A DNA stretch of 64,000 nt. Source: Oenanthe sinensis (Eukaryota; Streptophyta; Magnoliopsida; Apiales; Apiaceae). The DNA is taken from positions 45,258,786 through 45,322,785 of the forward strand of contig CM053803.1 of the NCBI GenBank assembly GCA_028671895.1, in the 5' to 3' direction. A program made the position numbers and the translations under genes. Below, piece after piece: positions 11,227-23,241 of the stretch (position 1 is the first letter of the stretch; each line of letters opens with the position of its first letter). The notes under the pieces were generated by a model. The model saw only the letters and a program-made list of their open reading frames with translations. It made no database searches and was not told the DNA's origin.

Positions 11227-12896
11227 TGAAAGTGTTTGACCTAAAACCAATCATTTATGATGAGTTAGGAAAAACTTTCTGCTACTCTTATTTGATTTCA
11301 TTTGATAATAATAAAGTATTTATGTTTCGGGCTTAATCTATTTGAAGTGTATTAAATAAGATGTTCCATAGTTTAGAGCAAAACTTCTAGAATTATAATG
11401 AGATTGTAATAATGAGATCTAGAAGATAATAGCTTTAGACTTAAACAGTTCCTGATCATATGATAACTAATTGGAAATTGGTAAATCCGTAAAGATCAGT
11501 ACATACTATGCTAGCTCTCTTAGGAGGATGACTATTCTCATAGACATTTGTGTGGTGACACTATATCTAGTATGTAGGTGCTTATTAAGGAATAATTTCA
11601 CTGAACATGACTCGATAAGTAGAACAACTAATAGAGTTTACTCACGTGTCGATAGTTGTTTATTAAGTAAATAGTTGTACAAGTATCCTTAGACTTGAGA
11701 TCGTTAGAGTAATATCGTACACAATGATTTATGCTTTGGTTTAGTCCTTAGTCTCTAGGACATTCATTAGGTCCATTCTGGATATAGTGATTTATGTATG
11801 GAGATAGTTAACGGATCAATAAAGGATCTGTCCCTTCCAATAAAGGAAGTGAATATTCTATGTTATTCTTAGATATGCAAGTTCAGGAATCTCTGGCCAG
11901 AGTGAATGAAATTAGAAAGAGTTTCTAATTTGCATTAAAAGGAACTTTGCATTATGAATAAGAAATCATATGATTAAATTAGATAGGCTTGACACGAGTT
12001 CCATGCCTTGTATTTAATCAGGATATTGAAGGGTAGAAGGAATTAATTATACGGTAACTAATTACTGACAGGTTCTAAGTATTCTAAGTAATGATTTCGT
12101 ATTATCTGGATAGTCACGATATGTTGAGAAGCATCACTCACGATGTAAAATAAATATAATTAATCAGATTAATTATATTTAATAAATTAATAGAATTCAT
12201 ATAAATAATAAATAAAATGTTTATTATTATTTATTTCTACTACCGGCTTAATATTGAACCTAAAGAGTCACACCATAAAAGAGATTAAGTTATAGATGAA
12301 GGAATAATTAATAATAGCTAGTCATTATTTATTTATGAAATAAATAATTACTTAGCAAATTTTATAAATTAATTAAATGAGATTTAATTGTTTATAAATT
12401 ATTTAAGATAAGATCTTAATATTATTAATTAAATATTTAATTAAAGTAATTAAATATGAAGAGAGAATAATTTTCTAAAAGAGTTTAGAAAAAGGAATTA
12501 ATGATTAAAATAGTTTTAATCATTAACTAATTAATTAATAAGATATTTATAGAAAATATCTCAGCTGAGATATTTGCCTATAAATATAGGATTATAAACC
12601 CTAATACATGAACCCTAATATTTGTGAAAAATATTTTAAAAGGGAGGCAACCCTAATTTCCTCTCTAGCCTCATCCTTCATCTTTTAGTTTGATTCTTGG
12701 TGGATATCTTTAGAGTACTCCACACTTGAGGGGTGATTGCAAGGATTGAAGAACAAGATCTTCTCTAGCTGTTGTCGGAAAGCAATCGAGGTATTCTTCA
12801 ATTTATAAAATAGTTTTGTATCTATATGTATGTATACATAGGAATATATGCAGATAAATGTTATTCAATGCTTCCGCTGGTGCATAAATTCCTTCA
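11227..12896 (+). repeat. Element B 3' LTR (1,670 bp)
   Basis: It starts TGAAAGTG directly after the purine tract and ends CCTTCA, giving TGAA...TTCA inverted ends. Element C gag sequence resumes at the next base, which fixes the right end well. A TATAAATA box lies at 12579-12586, with aaaccctaat leader-like sequence downstream. The small open frame at 11471-11674 shows no recognisable domain. Confidence 0.82.
12579..12586 (+). promoter_or_regulatory. TATA box in element B LTR
   Basis: TATAAATA is followed by a short leader rich in AACCCTAA and pyrimidines. It is likely the transcription start region for element B RNA. Confidence 0.55.
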
Positions 12897-14702
12897 TATT
12901 TATGATAGATTTTTAACTCTGTTGAACAATTTAGCTTTTGTGGACAAAGTATATGATAATGAAGACTCTAACACCAAATTTCTAAGAGCTCTTCCAGAAG
13001 AATGGGATCTGCAGACATCTTTAATTAGAGACAGGGCTGATTTAGATGAGATGTCTTTAGATGAGGTCTATGGAAAATTGAAAACTCATGACCTGGAATT
13101 ATAGCAAAGAAGAAATAGGAAAAGCAACAAGACAAGATCTATTAATTTGAATGTTAAAGCCAAGATTGAAGAACCAAAAGAAAAGGTACTTAAGGCCTCA
13201 ACAAGGAAAGGGAAAAAAGTAGTAATCCAAGAAAGCAGTCAATCAGAGTTTGAAACAAACTCTGAAGCAAACTCTGATGACTCCAAAGATTCTGATATGA
13301 TGGAGATAGTTGCTATGATTGTTAAGGGATTCAAAAAGATGAAATACAGAAAGTATAAGAAGTAAGAAAATTTTCAGAAGAAGCATGGTGAGTCAGAAAA
13401 GAAAGACAAATTCAAGAAAAGAGAAGATAGAGATGGGAGATCAAAGACTGTTGATAAGTCAAAGATTAAGTGTTACAAGTGTAACAAGATGGGGCACTTT
13501 GCTACTGAATGCAGGAGTAAGGAATCAGGGAAGGCTTTAATCACATCAAAGAAGGATTGGATGGATTCTTCAGATTCTGAACAAGAAACAAATTATGCAC
13601 TCATGGAAAACACTGATGCTCTAAACTCTGATAAGGTACCAGACTCTGTCTTTAACTTTCAAACTGATAATATCTGTGAACTGAAGTCTTTTCTTAGATT
13701 TTTGCATGTTAGTTTTAAATCACAGTTCTGGAAAATGAGAGATTAAAATCTGAGATACAAACTCTAACTGCTAGGAATAACATACTGGAATCTGAAAACT
13801 CTGATATGATAAACATTAAGAAAGACTTTGATAATACTATTCACATGCAAACTCAATTAGAAATTCAAGTTGAATACCTAAAAATAGAAATAGTAAAAGA
13901 AAAAGAAACTTTCAGAGTTTGGACAAACTCTAGAAAGAGAGTCCAACAAATGCTGACTAATAAGAATTGGACTTCTGCTTTAGGTTATGAATCATACAAA
14001 GATACATACACTAAATCTCACATAAAAGGAATATTGAATAAACTTGTGAAATTTGTTAGAGCTAGTAATGACAAGAAAACTTCTAATGAATGCCCTAAAA
14101 ACAATAGTGTGGGAGAAAATAAAAAGGTAAATATAGGGTTACTTTCTCAGAAGCAACTTAAGGAAAAATTGAAAGTAGTCACCAATAAAGATAAACCTAA
14201 AGAGGCTAAAAGAAATAGGAATGTCAAAGTAGGAATTACTAAAGAGACTAACTATATGAATATTCCTGATGCTCCTAGGAAAACATGTTTTACTTGTGGT
14301 AATTCAAATCACCTTGCTATTGAATACAAATAAAAGAAAAAGAAGGAACCTGAAAGACCTAGTTTTGAGGCTAGAAAACAACCTAAATATAATCCCTGTT
14401 TTCATTGTGGTAGTATGAGTCATTCAATTTATACTTGTAAAGAATATCATAATTTGTATTACAGTTTTTATGAACCACAGCCTCAAATAAATATTTCTCC
14501 AAAATATACTATCAAGCAAATATATGTGATAAAGTCAGATAAAAGGAGTGTAAACTCTGATAGTACAAACTCTGTGAATGCAAACTCTGTTTATGTAAAC
14601 TTTGTTAACACATACTCTGATAAAAGTACTTCTGCTGCAAAAGTTAACAAGTTTTCAAAGAAAGGACCCAAACTAGTTTGGGTTCCCAAACCTACTAATT
14701 AA
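12897..14702 (+). pseudogene. Element C gag, right part
   Basis: It resumes right after element B with YDRFLTLLNNLAFVDKVYDN and FLRALPEEWD, matching D2 gag at 41444-41560. An intact zinc knuckle CYKCNKMGHFATEC is encoded at about 13471-13512. A coiled-coil-like stretch follows, then two more zinc-finger-like motifs: CFTCGNSNHLAIEY (about 14288) and CFHCGSMSHSIYTC (about 14398). The end is KKGPKLVWVPKPTN and a stop at 14702. The frame changes between 13746 and 13806, and stops occur near 13102, 13363 and 14331. Gag packages element RNA into particles. Confidence 0.85.
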
Positions 14703-14728
14703 GTTGCATTTACTGATTATAGGGAAAC

Positions 14729-15780
14729 ATGAAAAATATCCTAGTAATTGATAGTGGATGTTCTGCTCATATGACTGGAAATAAATCCCTGCTTTCAGAG
14801 TTTGAGGAGAAGGCTGGCCCAACAGTATATTATGGAGATTGCAACATAGGAAGAACACTGGGATATTGAAATATTGTAATTGGAAATGTCATCATTGAAA
14901 GTGTAGCTCTGGTTGAAGGACTCAAATATAATCTGCTAAGTGTGAGTCAAATGACAGACCGAGATTATTCTATGAAATTTCATGGAACTCATTGTGAAGT
15001 GAAAAATAAGAAGAATGGGAAAATAGTTCTTATTGGTCACAGACATAACAATTTATTTGAAGCTAGCTTGGATGTTTATTCTGATGGTCCCTTAACCTGT
15101 CTACTTGGAAAGGCATCATCCTTGGAAAGCTGGAATTGGCACAAAAAGCTGTGTCATTTGAATTTTGGAAACATAAATGAATTAGTGAAAAAGGTCTAGT
15201 TAGAGGTCTTCCAAAAGTTCAATTTCATCCTTCAAAAGCTGATAGACTTTTGATTCATGTCAAAAGGCCAAACAAAAGAAAACATCTTTCAAGAATAAAA
15301 TTGAAAATTCAATTGATCAACCCTTCCATCTATTGCAACTTGATTAATTTGGTCCTGTCAACATTATGTCCATTGGAAAGAAGAAATATACTCTTTTGAT
15401 AGTTGATGATTTCACTAGATTTACCTGGGTGTACTTCTTGCATAAGAAGGATGAAAATGCAGAGATAATTTTTGAACATATTGCAATGATTGAGAATGGA
15501 TCAACGCACAAGGTGAAGAATCTAAAGAGTGACAATGGAACAAAGTTTAAAAACTCTGCAATGAAGGAATTCTGCTCAATAAAAGGTATTATTCAACAAT
15601 TCTAGGCACCTGTTACACCTCCACAAAATGGTGTAGTTGAAAGAAAGAACAGAACACTAATAGAAGCTGCCAGAACAATGCTAGAAGGAGCAAAGTTACC
15701 TACTTACTTTTAGGCAGAAGCTGTGAACACTGCATGCATTACTCAAAACTGTTCCTTAATAAACAAACATGGAATCAATC
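14729..15780 (+). pseudogene. Element C protease and integrase
   Basis: The protease motif ILVIDSGCSAHMTG follows an ATG at 14729, one frame back (-1) from the end of gag. A stop lies near 14868. The pre-integrase motif WNWHKKLCHLNFGNINELVK (about 15131) is followed by a shifted integrase core: LLIVDDFTRFTWVYF, LKSDNGTKF, and NGVVERKNRTLIEAA with the catalytic glutamate. Stops occur at 15603-15605 and near 15711. At about 15770 the sequence jumps from the middle of the integrase C-terminal part to MESINVSFDE. Comparison with D2 shows about 200 bp deleted. Confidence 0.85.
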
Positions 15781-16400
15781 AATGTCTCTTTTGATGAAGG
15801 AAAAATAGTTGGTTTACATGATAAGGATGCACAGGAAACTCTGAGGTTTGAGAATGAACTGCAGAAAATAAACTCTGGTGAACCAAACTCTGATGAGTCA
15901 AACTCTGGTGAACCAATCTCTGATAAAATAAAATCTGTTCAACCAAACTCTGGTGAGGTAATCTTTGATTCTCTAAGCTCTTATTCAGAAATGATTGAAA
16001 TAGAAATTGAAAATTCTGTACATGTTAAGGGGGATCAACATCAATCAAATACTAACATTGGAGATCAAAAACTAGTTATAGAAATATCAGAGTCTGACTA
16101 AACTCTGAACAACCCAAACTCTAAACCCCTAAATTCTGATCCATCAAACTCTGAGACTACAAACACTGATATCTCAATCTCTGATAATTCAAATTCTGAG
16201 TGCATAAACTCTGAGACATCAAACACTGATGAAAGCACATCTTCAGGGGGAGGATCAACATTTATAGAAGAATCATTCTATGAAGGCACAAAGTATGGGG
16301 GAACATCAAATTCTAGAAATCTTCCACATCCAAGAAAGTGGACAAAAGATCACACACCTGATTTAATTATTGGTGATCTAGAAAGTGGAGTAAAGAAAAG
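15781..16400 (+). other. Element C integrase-RT linker rich in NSD/NSG repeats
   Basis: This degenerate coding linker encodes a low-complexity chain of N-S-D, N-S-G and N-S-E units. The cause is repeated copies of aactctga/aactctgg, such as the string around 15870-15960. It also holds the purine tract cagggggagg at 16245-16254. A stop lies at 16099-16101. No folded domain is recognised. Confidence 0.7.
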
Positions 16401-17215
16401 AAAAGCTACTCAGAATGAATGTCTATTTCATAGTTTTCTATCACAAACAGAACCAAAGAAGGTTGAAGATGCTTTGAAGGATGTAGATTGGGTGACTGCA
16501 ATGTAAGAGGAATTGAATGAGTTTGAAAGGAATGAATTTTGGACCCTAGTACCAAGGCCAAAGAATAGATCAATTGTTGGCACAAAATGGGTATTCAGGA
16601 ACAAGACAGACTCTGATGGAATCATTACAAGAAACAAGACAAGACTGGTAGCCAAATGTTACTCTCAACAGGAAGGCATTGATTATGATGAAACCTATGC
16701 ACCAATAGCCAGACTTGAAGCAATCAGAATTTTTCTTGCTTATGCTGCACATATGAAATTCAAGGTCTACCAGATGGATGTTAAAAGTGCATTTTTAAAT
16801 GGTGAACTTGAAGAAGAAGTTCATGTTGAGCAACCACCTGGTTTTGTCAATCCAAAATATCCAAATTATGTCAACAGACTGGATAAAGCCTTATATGGAC
16901 TCAAACAATCACCAAGGGCCTGATATAAAACTTTAGCTCTATTTTTACTTGAAAGTGGTTTCACTAGAGGTACAATTGATAAAACCTTGTTTTATAGAAA
17001 TCAAGGTAAGGATTTATTATTGGTGAAAATATATGTTGATGATATCATATTTGGTTCCACTAATGAGAAGCTCTGTGAAAGATTTTCAAAGTTAATGCAG
17101 TCCAGGTATCAAATGAGCATGATGGGGGAATTGAGTTATTTTCTAGGTTTACAAGTAAAATAGACTGAGGAAGACATTTTCATTAATCAGTCTAAATATA
17201 CAAAGAATCTACTCA
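16401..17215 (+). pseudogene. Element C reverse transcriptase
   Basis: RT motifs are [53 protein letters not shown] and the catalytic IYVDDIIFGSTNE near 17030. Stops lie near 16504, at 16921-16923 and near 17161. The TGA at 16921 replaces the tryptophan after SPRA, and the same codon is also TGA in D2. The frame is otherwise conserved, so decay is mostly by point mutation. Confidence 0.9.
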
Positions 17216-17226
17216 CAAAGTTTCAA

Positions 17227-17970
17227 ATGCAAGACTCTGCATCTACTACTACTCCTATGGCTACTGCAACAAAGCTTGATCAAAACTCTGGAGAACCTGT
17301 AGATATTATAGCATACCGGGGAATGATTGATTCTCTACTTTATTTGACTGCAAGTAGACTAGACATCATGTTTGCCACATGTCTTTGTGCTAGATTTCAA
17401 GCAGATCCAAGAGCACCTCATTTGATAGTTGTGAAGAGGATTTTCAGATATTTCAAAGGCACTATCAATCTTGGCTTATGATATCCTAGAGAGTCTGATT
17501 TTAAATTAATAGGCTATTCAGATGCTAACTTTGCAGGATGCAAAATTGACAAAAAAAGCACAAGTGGCAGTTGTCAATTTTTAGGTGGAAGACTTGTGTC
17601 ATGTTTCAGCAAGAAGCAGAAATCAATTTCAACATCAACAACAGAGGCTGAATATATAGCTGCAGGAAGTTATTGTGCACAGATCTTATGGATGAAAAAT
17701 CAAATATTGGATTATGGTTTGAACTTTTCTAAAATTCATATTTATTATGATAATCAAAGTGCTATTGCAATGACAGGAAATCCAGTTCAACATTCTCTAA
17801 CAAAGCACATCAGTATCAGATATCATTTCATAAGGGAACATGTTATGGAAGGCACAATTGATTTACATTTTGTTCCCACAGATCAACAAATAGTAGATAT
17901 ATTCACCAAGCCTTTATCTGAAGCAACATTTAACAGACTAGTTTCTGAATTAGGGACGGTGACAAGTTGA
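17227..17970 (+). pseudogene. Element C RNase H
   Basis: This copia RNase H domain includes the preceding connection GMIDSLLYLTASRLDIMFAT. Key motifs are IGYSDANFAGCK, STSTTEAEYIAAGSYCAQIL with the glutamate, and IYYDNQSAIAMTGNP. It ends with ADIFTKP-like IVDIFTKPLSEATFNRL. A TGA at 17479-17481 again lies at a tryptophan position (GL*YPRES). The end at 17970 closes pol. Confidence 0.9.
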
Positions 17971-18524
17971 AATAACAAAGTTTCAGACAATCAGAGCATA
18001 TGTCAGAGTAGGGAGTAAACTCTGATGAAATTGGAGTAAACTCTGATCATTGAAGCATCTAATCTCTGATCACAAATTATCATTGTTTATGGCAAACTCT
18101 GTCAGAGTATGTGGTAAACTCTGACAGTACATCCTAAACTCTGACTCATATAAACTCTGACTTCATAAACTCTATTCAAATGGCAAACTATGATATACTA
18201 TTTATGACATCATATTTCATTTTTGTGACATCATAATTATCATTCTCTGACTGGACTTGTAATAAGGTGCGTGTATCTCACGAATGACGATTCATATCAT
18301 TCCACAGATATACATACACATGTTGTATTTTGAGATTCGTACTAATAATTACTCATCCTGTTATATTATGATACGTGTCCCACTACAGGTTATATGTAAT
18401 TGAGAGGGAATAGTTTAATTCATTTTGTTCATCTTCAATTATTCATCTACAACCAGTATCTTTCTTTTTCTCTCTCATCTCGTAAAAACCCTAATTGATC
18501 TAACCTGCATATCTTTACATCTCA
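17971..18524 (+). other. Element C spacer between pol and the extra frame
   Basis: This non-coding spacer is dense in AAACTCTGA-type words (about 18015-18180). Its last part looks like a plant 5' leader: a pyrimidine-rich run (ctttctttttctctctc) and aaaaccctaattg just before the ATG at 18525. A possible splice acceptor (ccactacag/gtt) lies near 18388. It may carry a promoter or acceptor for the downstream frame, by inference. Confidence 0.55.
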
Positions 18525-21500
18525 ATGGCATCTAAAGGACAAACTTTCCAAAACTACTCATTTGATGCTATAAACTACATCTCACATCTTTCTAAAACTG
18601 ACATACCCAAAGATTTTCATGTGATTCAAGATTTTCTACAGCAAAGTTGCATTGGATATGCACTACAAGAACCTTCAAAATTCTCTGCCCAGACACTGAT
18701 AAAAATCTGGTCTTCTGTAAAATTCAACAATGCTAGTGATGATGATGAACTAGTAATTACTTTTCAATGTAATGGGAAACATTCAATAACACCTGCTATG
18801 TTGTGGCAAGCCCTTCATCTCCCAGAAATGGCCGACTAAGATAATCTTGTTGAAGAAGAACATATAAAGGAGTTCTTCAGGTCCATAAGCTATAGAGGTA
18901 GTCTATCGAAGCTAGGAAGCTTTAACAAGACCGAATCTTAGAAGAGAATGAAGCTTATTCTTTGATTGCATAATAAGAGCATTCACTGCAAATTGTACAA
19001 ATTTTGATGCAATTCCTCAATTATCACAGCAGATTGGGTATTCTCTGACCCATAACTTAAATTTTAATTTTCCATGTTTAATAATTAGGCAGATAGCTAG
19101 CAAAATAGATGATGATGCACATATAATTTATTTTGCTAGATTTTTACAGTTAATTTTCTCCTATCTTTTGCCTAATGTATCTTTTGAGAATGACTAGAGT
19201 TTAGTTAGTTTTTCTATGAATAAGAGGATATTTGCTGGTCTCACAAGGAAAGATGCAAAGAAAAATGATGAAGGTAAATTTTGTAACTTGTTTTATCTCA
19301 CATGGGTCAGGCTTTTCTTACATTAGAGAATGCCTGCCATATATGAGAGGGAATTCTTGTCAGTGACTATGAGTCAGAGTTTACCACACTCTGATTCTAA
19401 CCCAAGTCATAATCCAATTATTGACACCCAAACACAATTGCCAACCTCTACAGTCTCCCAAAAGGCTGTAGTTGTAAAACAATAATATGAACAAGGCCCA
19501 AACAAGTCAAAGAGAGGTAAATCTGAAAAGAAGAGGAAATTGATTGATGAGAAGACTGATTCTGATGATAGTTATGATGGACTGATTTTTCCAGTAAAAA
19601 GGTTGTCAAGAAGGGATCTGAAATTTATCGCGCTCCATACATGAAGTCATTCAATGTCAACCCAATGCCAGAAGTCAAAAAGAAAAAGAGAAGAAGATTG
19701 ATAAAGTCTGCAAACTTTGAAGGCCTAAACTCTAAAGGAATAAACTCTGAGGCATTAATCTCTGATCAACCAATAGCTTTAAACTCTGACACAGTATTAA
19801 AATCTGAACCCATATTCACTAATGAAATTTTAAACTCTGATGTTGTGTTAAATTCTGATGAGATGGTGCAACCTAAATTGGCTAGTGATAATCCAACTGT
19901 TGGTAATGTTGAATTTTGTGAAGTTGTTTCAGTACCAATATCTGATTCTCCTACAAATTCATCTAAGTAAATTATCAAGGAGATTTCTTATGAAAGAGTT
20001 AGGGAGTTGGCATAACAAGTAAGGAAAGAGCTGGAAGCTAAGAAGTCTACATCATCTGCCTCTCCAAGTTCAAAACAAGTTTCAAGAAAGAAGAGGAAGT
20101 CTGTCACCTTTGGCTAGGATCCACAAGAACCTATCTCTCAAAGTGAGACAACAATCTCTACATAGTCAGGCACACAAGAACCTATTGATCAAAGTTCAAC
20201 AGCAGTCATAGTTCCAGCAGATGAAGCCAGCTTGAATCAGGGGTACAACCCATAAGAACCTTCAACTCAAAGGGTTGAAGAAGTTGTTCAGGCCCCAGCC
20301 ATACAAGAACCATACAATCAAAGTTTGGATGCATGCACTCTACCTATTCTAGAAGACCTTGATGTTGTTGATGCTAAAGGCCAGTCTATGACAGAGTCAA
20401 GCCCACAAAAACCTTTACCTCAAAGTGGTGAAGCAGCTGAAGATATGACTCAGGTCCCACAAGAACCAATCATCCATTTTATGATTGCAGACCAAGACTC
20501 TAATGTTGGACAAACAAACTCTGATGAAGCTCCACTAACAATCTCTGATGCTCTCATGGTACAACCAATATCTGCACAACCAATGGAGAAAATATCCACA
20601 TCCACAACTCAAGGTATAAACTCTGACTTTTCTTTAGAATATGCATTCTCTGATAGTTTAAGTTCAGATTTTAACTTTCCTATTTTAACTGCTAGAATGA
20701 TCATGAATAGTCCTAAAAAGGGTACCCCTAATCATGTAACTATAGTCAACCTTTCTCAGCCACCTCTTATTTCTGTAGGACATTGTGTGTTTAGCCTTTC
20801 TAGTGAGTCTGAGGTAAAATGTGTGAAAAACAGAATTAATGAGAGGCAATCCCACGATCTGGCAAAATGTGAGGTAGAATTGAGAAAAAAGTTAGTTACT
20901 TCTAGTGAGAAAAATCTAACTCTTAAAAGTTATGATATGTGTGATGTGAGAAGTAATGAGATTACTTTAAAAAATAAGAATGACCTAGGATGTTCCATAT
21001 ATTCTGCAGGTACTCAGAGTTTATCCGTTGCAAACTCTAATCTTTTGGTAAACTCTGAAAAAGCCATGAACTCTTATGGGGAAAACACAGACTCTGATGA
21101 GCCTATTTTTACTGATGAAGAAGTTCCAGATCTGTCAATACCTTACACACAAAGGTACAATACCAAAAAGTGGCCATTAAATTCTCATGATGCACATGAA
21201 AGACTGAGAATGGAGTATCCTGATTATTTGGTGGTGGAGCAACTCAAAGGAGAAATTGAAGATGCTCTAAATGCTGAAGGAATAAAAAGAGATTTCACTT
21301 CTAAGGCATAACCATCTCAAGATGTATTGATAAATTCTCTCAAACAAAAAGTTTGGGATAGTTCATGGAAATATTCAAATGAAGTCATCTATTGGCCACA
21401 TGTTCATGAGTTGATAAGTAAAGCTGATAAGGATATAAACTCTGTTGAGATGAAGTCAATCTTGAAAGCTACTACTGTGTTATCCAAAGGACTTTATAAT

Positions 21501-23142
21501 GAAATTAGTGAACTCAAGGATTCTATCACCAAAAATCTGCTTATGTTCAATCTGCTGTTACATCATCACAACACTCTATGGAGCTAAAAATCAAGATTGT
21601 TTCGGCAAAATAGGAGGCATTAGAAGCTAAAGTGGATAATCTTTCAAAATATGTTAGTTCTATGCAGGGAATGATACATAAAATAGTTGAAATTCTTACT
21701 GTGAGCAAAGGGAATGATGTCAGAAAGGGGGAGAAGGGTTCAGAAAAATGCAAGGAGGATGCTGCATAATAACTTGACAGACCTGATGATGAAGATCAAG
21801 GGAGTCATAAGGAGGGAAAAAAATTATGAAGTAGCAAACTCTGATTGGTCAAACTAATTCAACCACTCAAACTCTGATGAAAGCAAACTCTGATAAACAG
21901 TTAATCTCTGATAAACAACAAACTCTGATAGAATCTGATTTGGCACTAGCAAAAAAGCTTGAAGAAGAAGAGAAGCCTAAGAAAATTGAGGAACAAAATT
22001 TAAAGGATGCAGAACTGGCAAGGAAGCTATTTGAAAAAGAAAATCCAGGATTAGATCCAGTTGTTTTGGAAGCTGAATTGAAGAAATCTGGTACTGACAG
22101 TGCTCAAGTCCAGAAAAAGAGAAAATATGTGAAGAAAGGTCCAATTCAGAAAAAGGCAACTGCTCAAAAAACTAAGCCTGCTCAAATCAAATCAATTGAA
22201 ACTCCAAAGCCAGTTGCTCAATCAAAACCAGTTTCAGAAATTCAAACAAGATCATCTACAAGAATTCAATAAAAAGCTCCAGCTAAGCCAAAGACTCCTC
22301 TCACTATGACTAGAACAACTTTTCTTCCAGGTGGCTCAAGCTTTGATGATGAGGAAGAAGAACATCAACAATCTATGATAATGAAGAAAATATCTGATTT
22401 TCTGTGGACAAAGACTCAAACTCCGACTCTCAATGCCAGGCTTGGAAAAGACAAAGGTGGTATTGGTGATTCACATGCTAAGGTCTACAAGGGAGAAGCA
22501 AATATCTTCAGAGATCCTTTTTCATTGAAAGATAAACCTCAGGAAGAGTTGACTCAAGAACATCTAGACAAATTAATCTCTGTTAACATTGTGAAGGATA
22601 TCTTTGATGGTGCTCAAGCTTAGGAGAAGCTCATTTATTTCTTAGATGATGAGAGAGTTTTCAAGATTTCTCAAGAAGATTTGATTTAAAAAGTATCTTA
22701 AGAACTTGAACATGTTCTATATCTTATTAATGATGAAAATGAAGTTACTTCTAGATGGGTGAAAATTCTTGAAGGAGTGATAGCTGAGAAGAAGAAGAAT
22801 GAAAGACTAATGATGTTAAACTCTGAAGAGTATGAACCTGGATATACACTTGAAGATGAAACAAGAAGAGCTATGAGGAAAGGAGATGCAAGGGTCAAAA
22901 TGGTGTTAGGGATTCCTACACTAATATTAAATCCTGATGGTGTGAAGACCTGTTGTATTGTCCTGGATGAAAGAATGAAAAAAACATCAATCTATGCTCT
23001 AAGGGCTGCAATATTTCAGATAGATGATTCTTTTGAACAAATGAAGGAATTGAAGGAGAAGTTGGTTGAGATGTTGAAAAGTGCTAAAGAAAATCTCCTG
23101 AATCAATTTCTGAAAGAAGATTTCTACTACAGAAGAATCTAA
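18525..23142 (+). pseudogene. Element C additional frame after pol (aORF), decayed
   Basis: The N-terminal piece (18525-18839) begins MASKGQTFQNYSFDAINYIS and is followed by a decayed stretch to about 19330. Out-of-frame fragments there (NFDAIPQLSQQIGYSLTH, FARFLQLIFSYLLPNVSFE) match the D2 extra frame (FDALIFITYQIGHSLIF, YYYRFLMLLLNHFVPNMSAE). A long low-complexity middle (about 19380-21900) carries NSD-type repeats. The C-terminal part (21877-23142) is charged and helical. It ends with MLKSAKENLLNQFLKEDF, comparable to the D2 ending. Many stops occur. Such frames sit in the env position of Sireviruses, but no signal peptide or membrane segment was seen, so an envelope role is not supported. 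Confidence 0.72.
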
Positions 23143-23241
23143 ATCATGAAGGGTAAACAAACTCTGATGCATTTGTCTTGGATTTCTGACATCATAAGTG
23201 AAATTTATGTTTTAATTCTTAAAGCATAAATTAGGGAAGAT

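Larger units (their letters stand above)
7004..12896 (+). mobile_element. Element B: Ty1/copia retrotransposon, 5' LTR outside the window
   Basis: The order gag, protease, integrase, RT, RNase H, 3' LTR is the Ty1/copia order. Its leader is broken at 7003 by element A; the missing 5' LTR and leader must lie left of A. The 3' LTR ends at 12896 exactly where the gag reading of element C resumes, so B was inserted in C. The bases after B (12897-12901, tattt) should be the target-site duplication. Coding disruptions seen: a stop at 7532, a frameshift near 8450, a stop at 8829, a small RT deletion near 10310 and a frameshift near 10640. The lineage within copia was not assigned. Confidence 0.88.
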
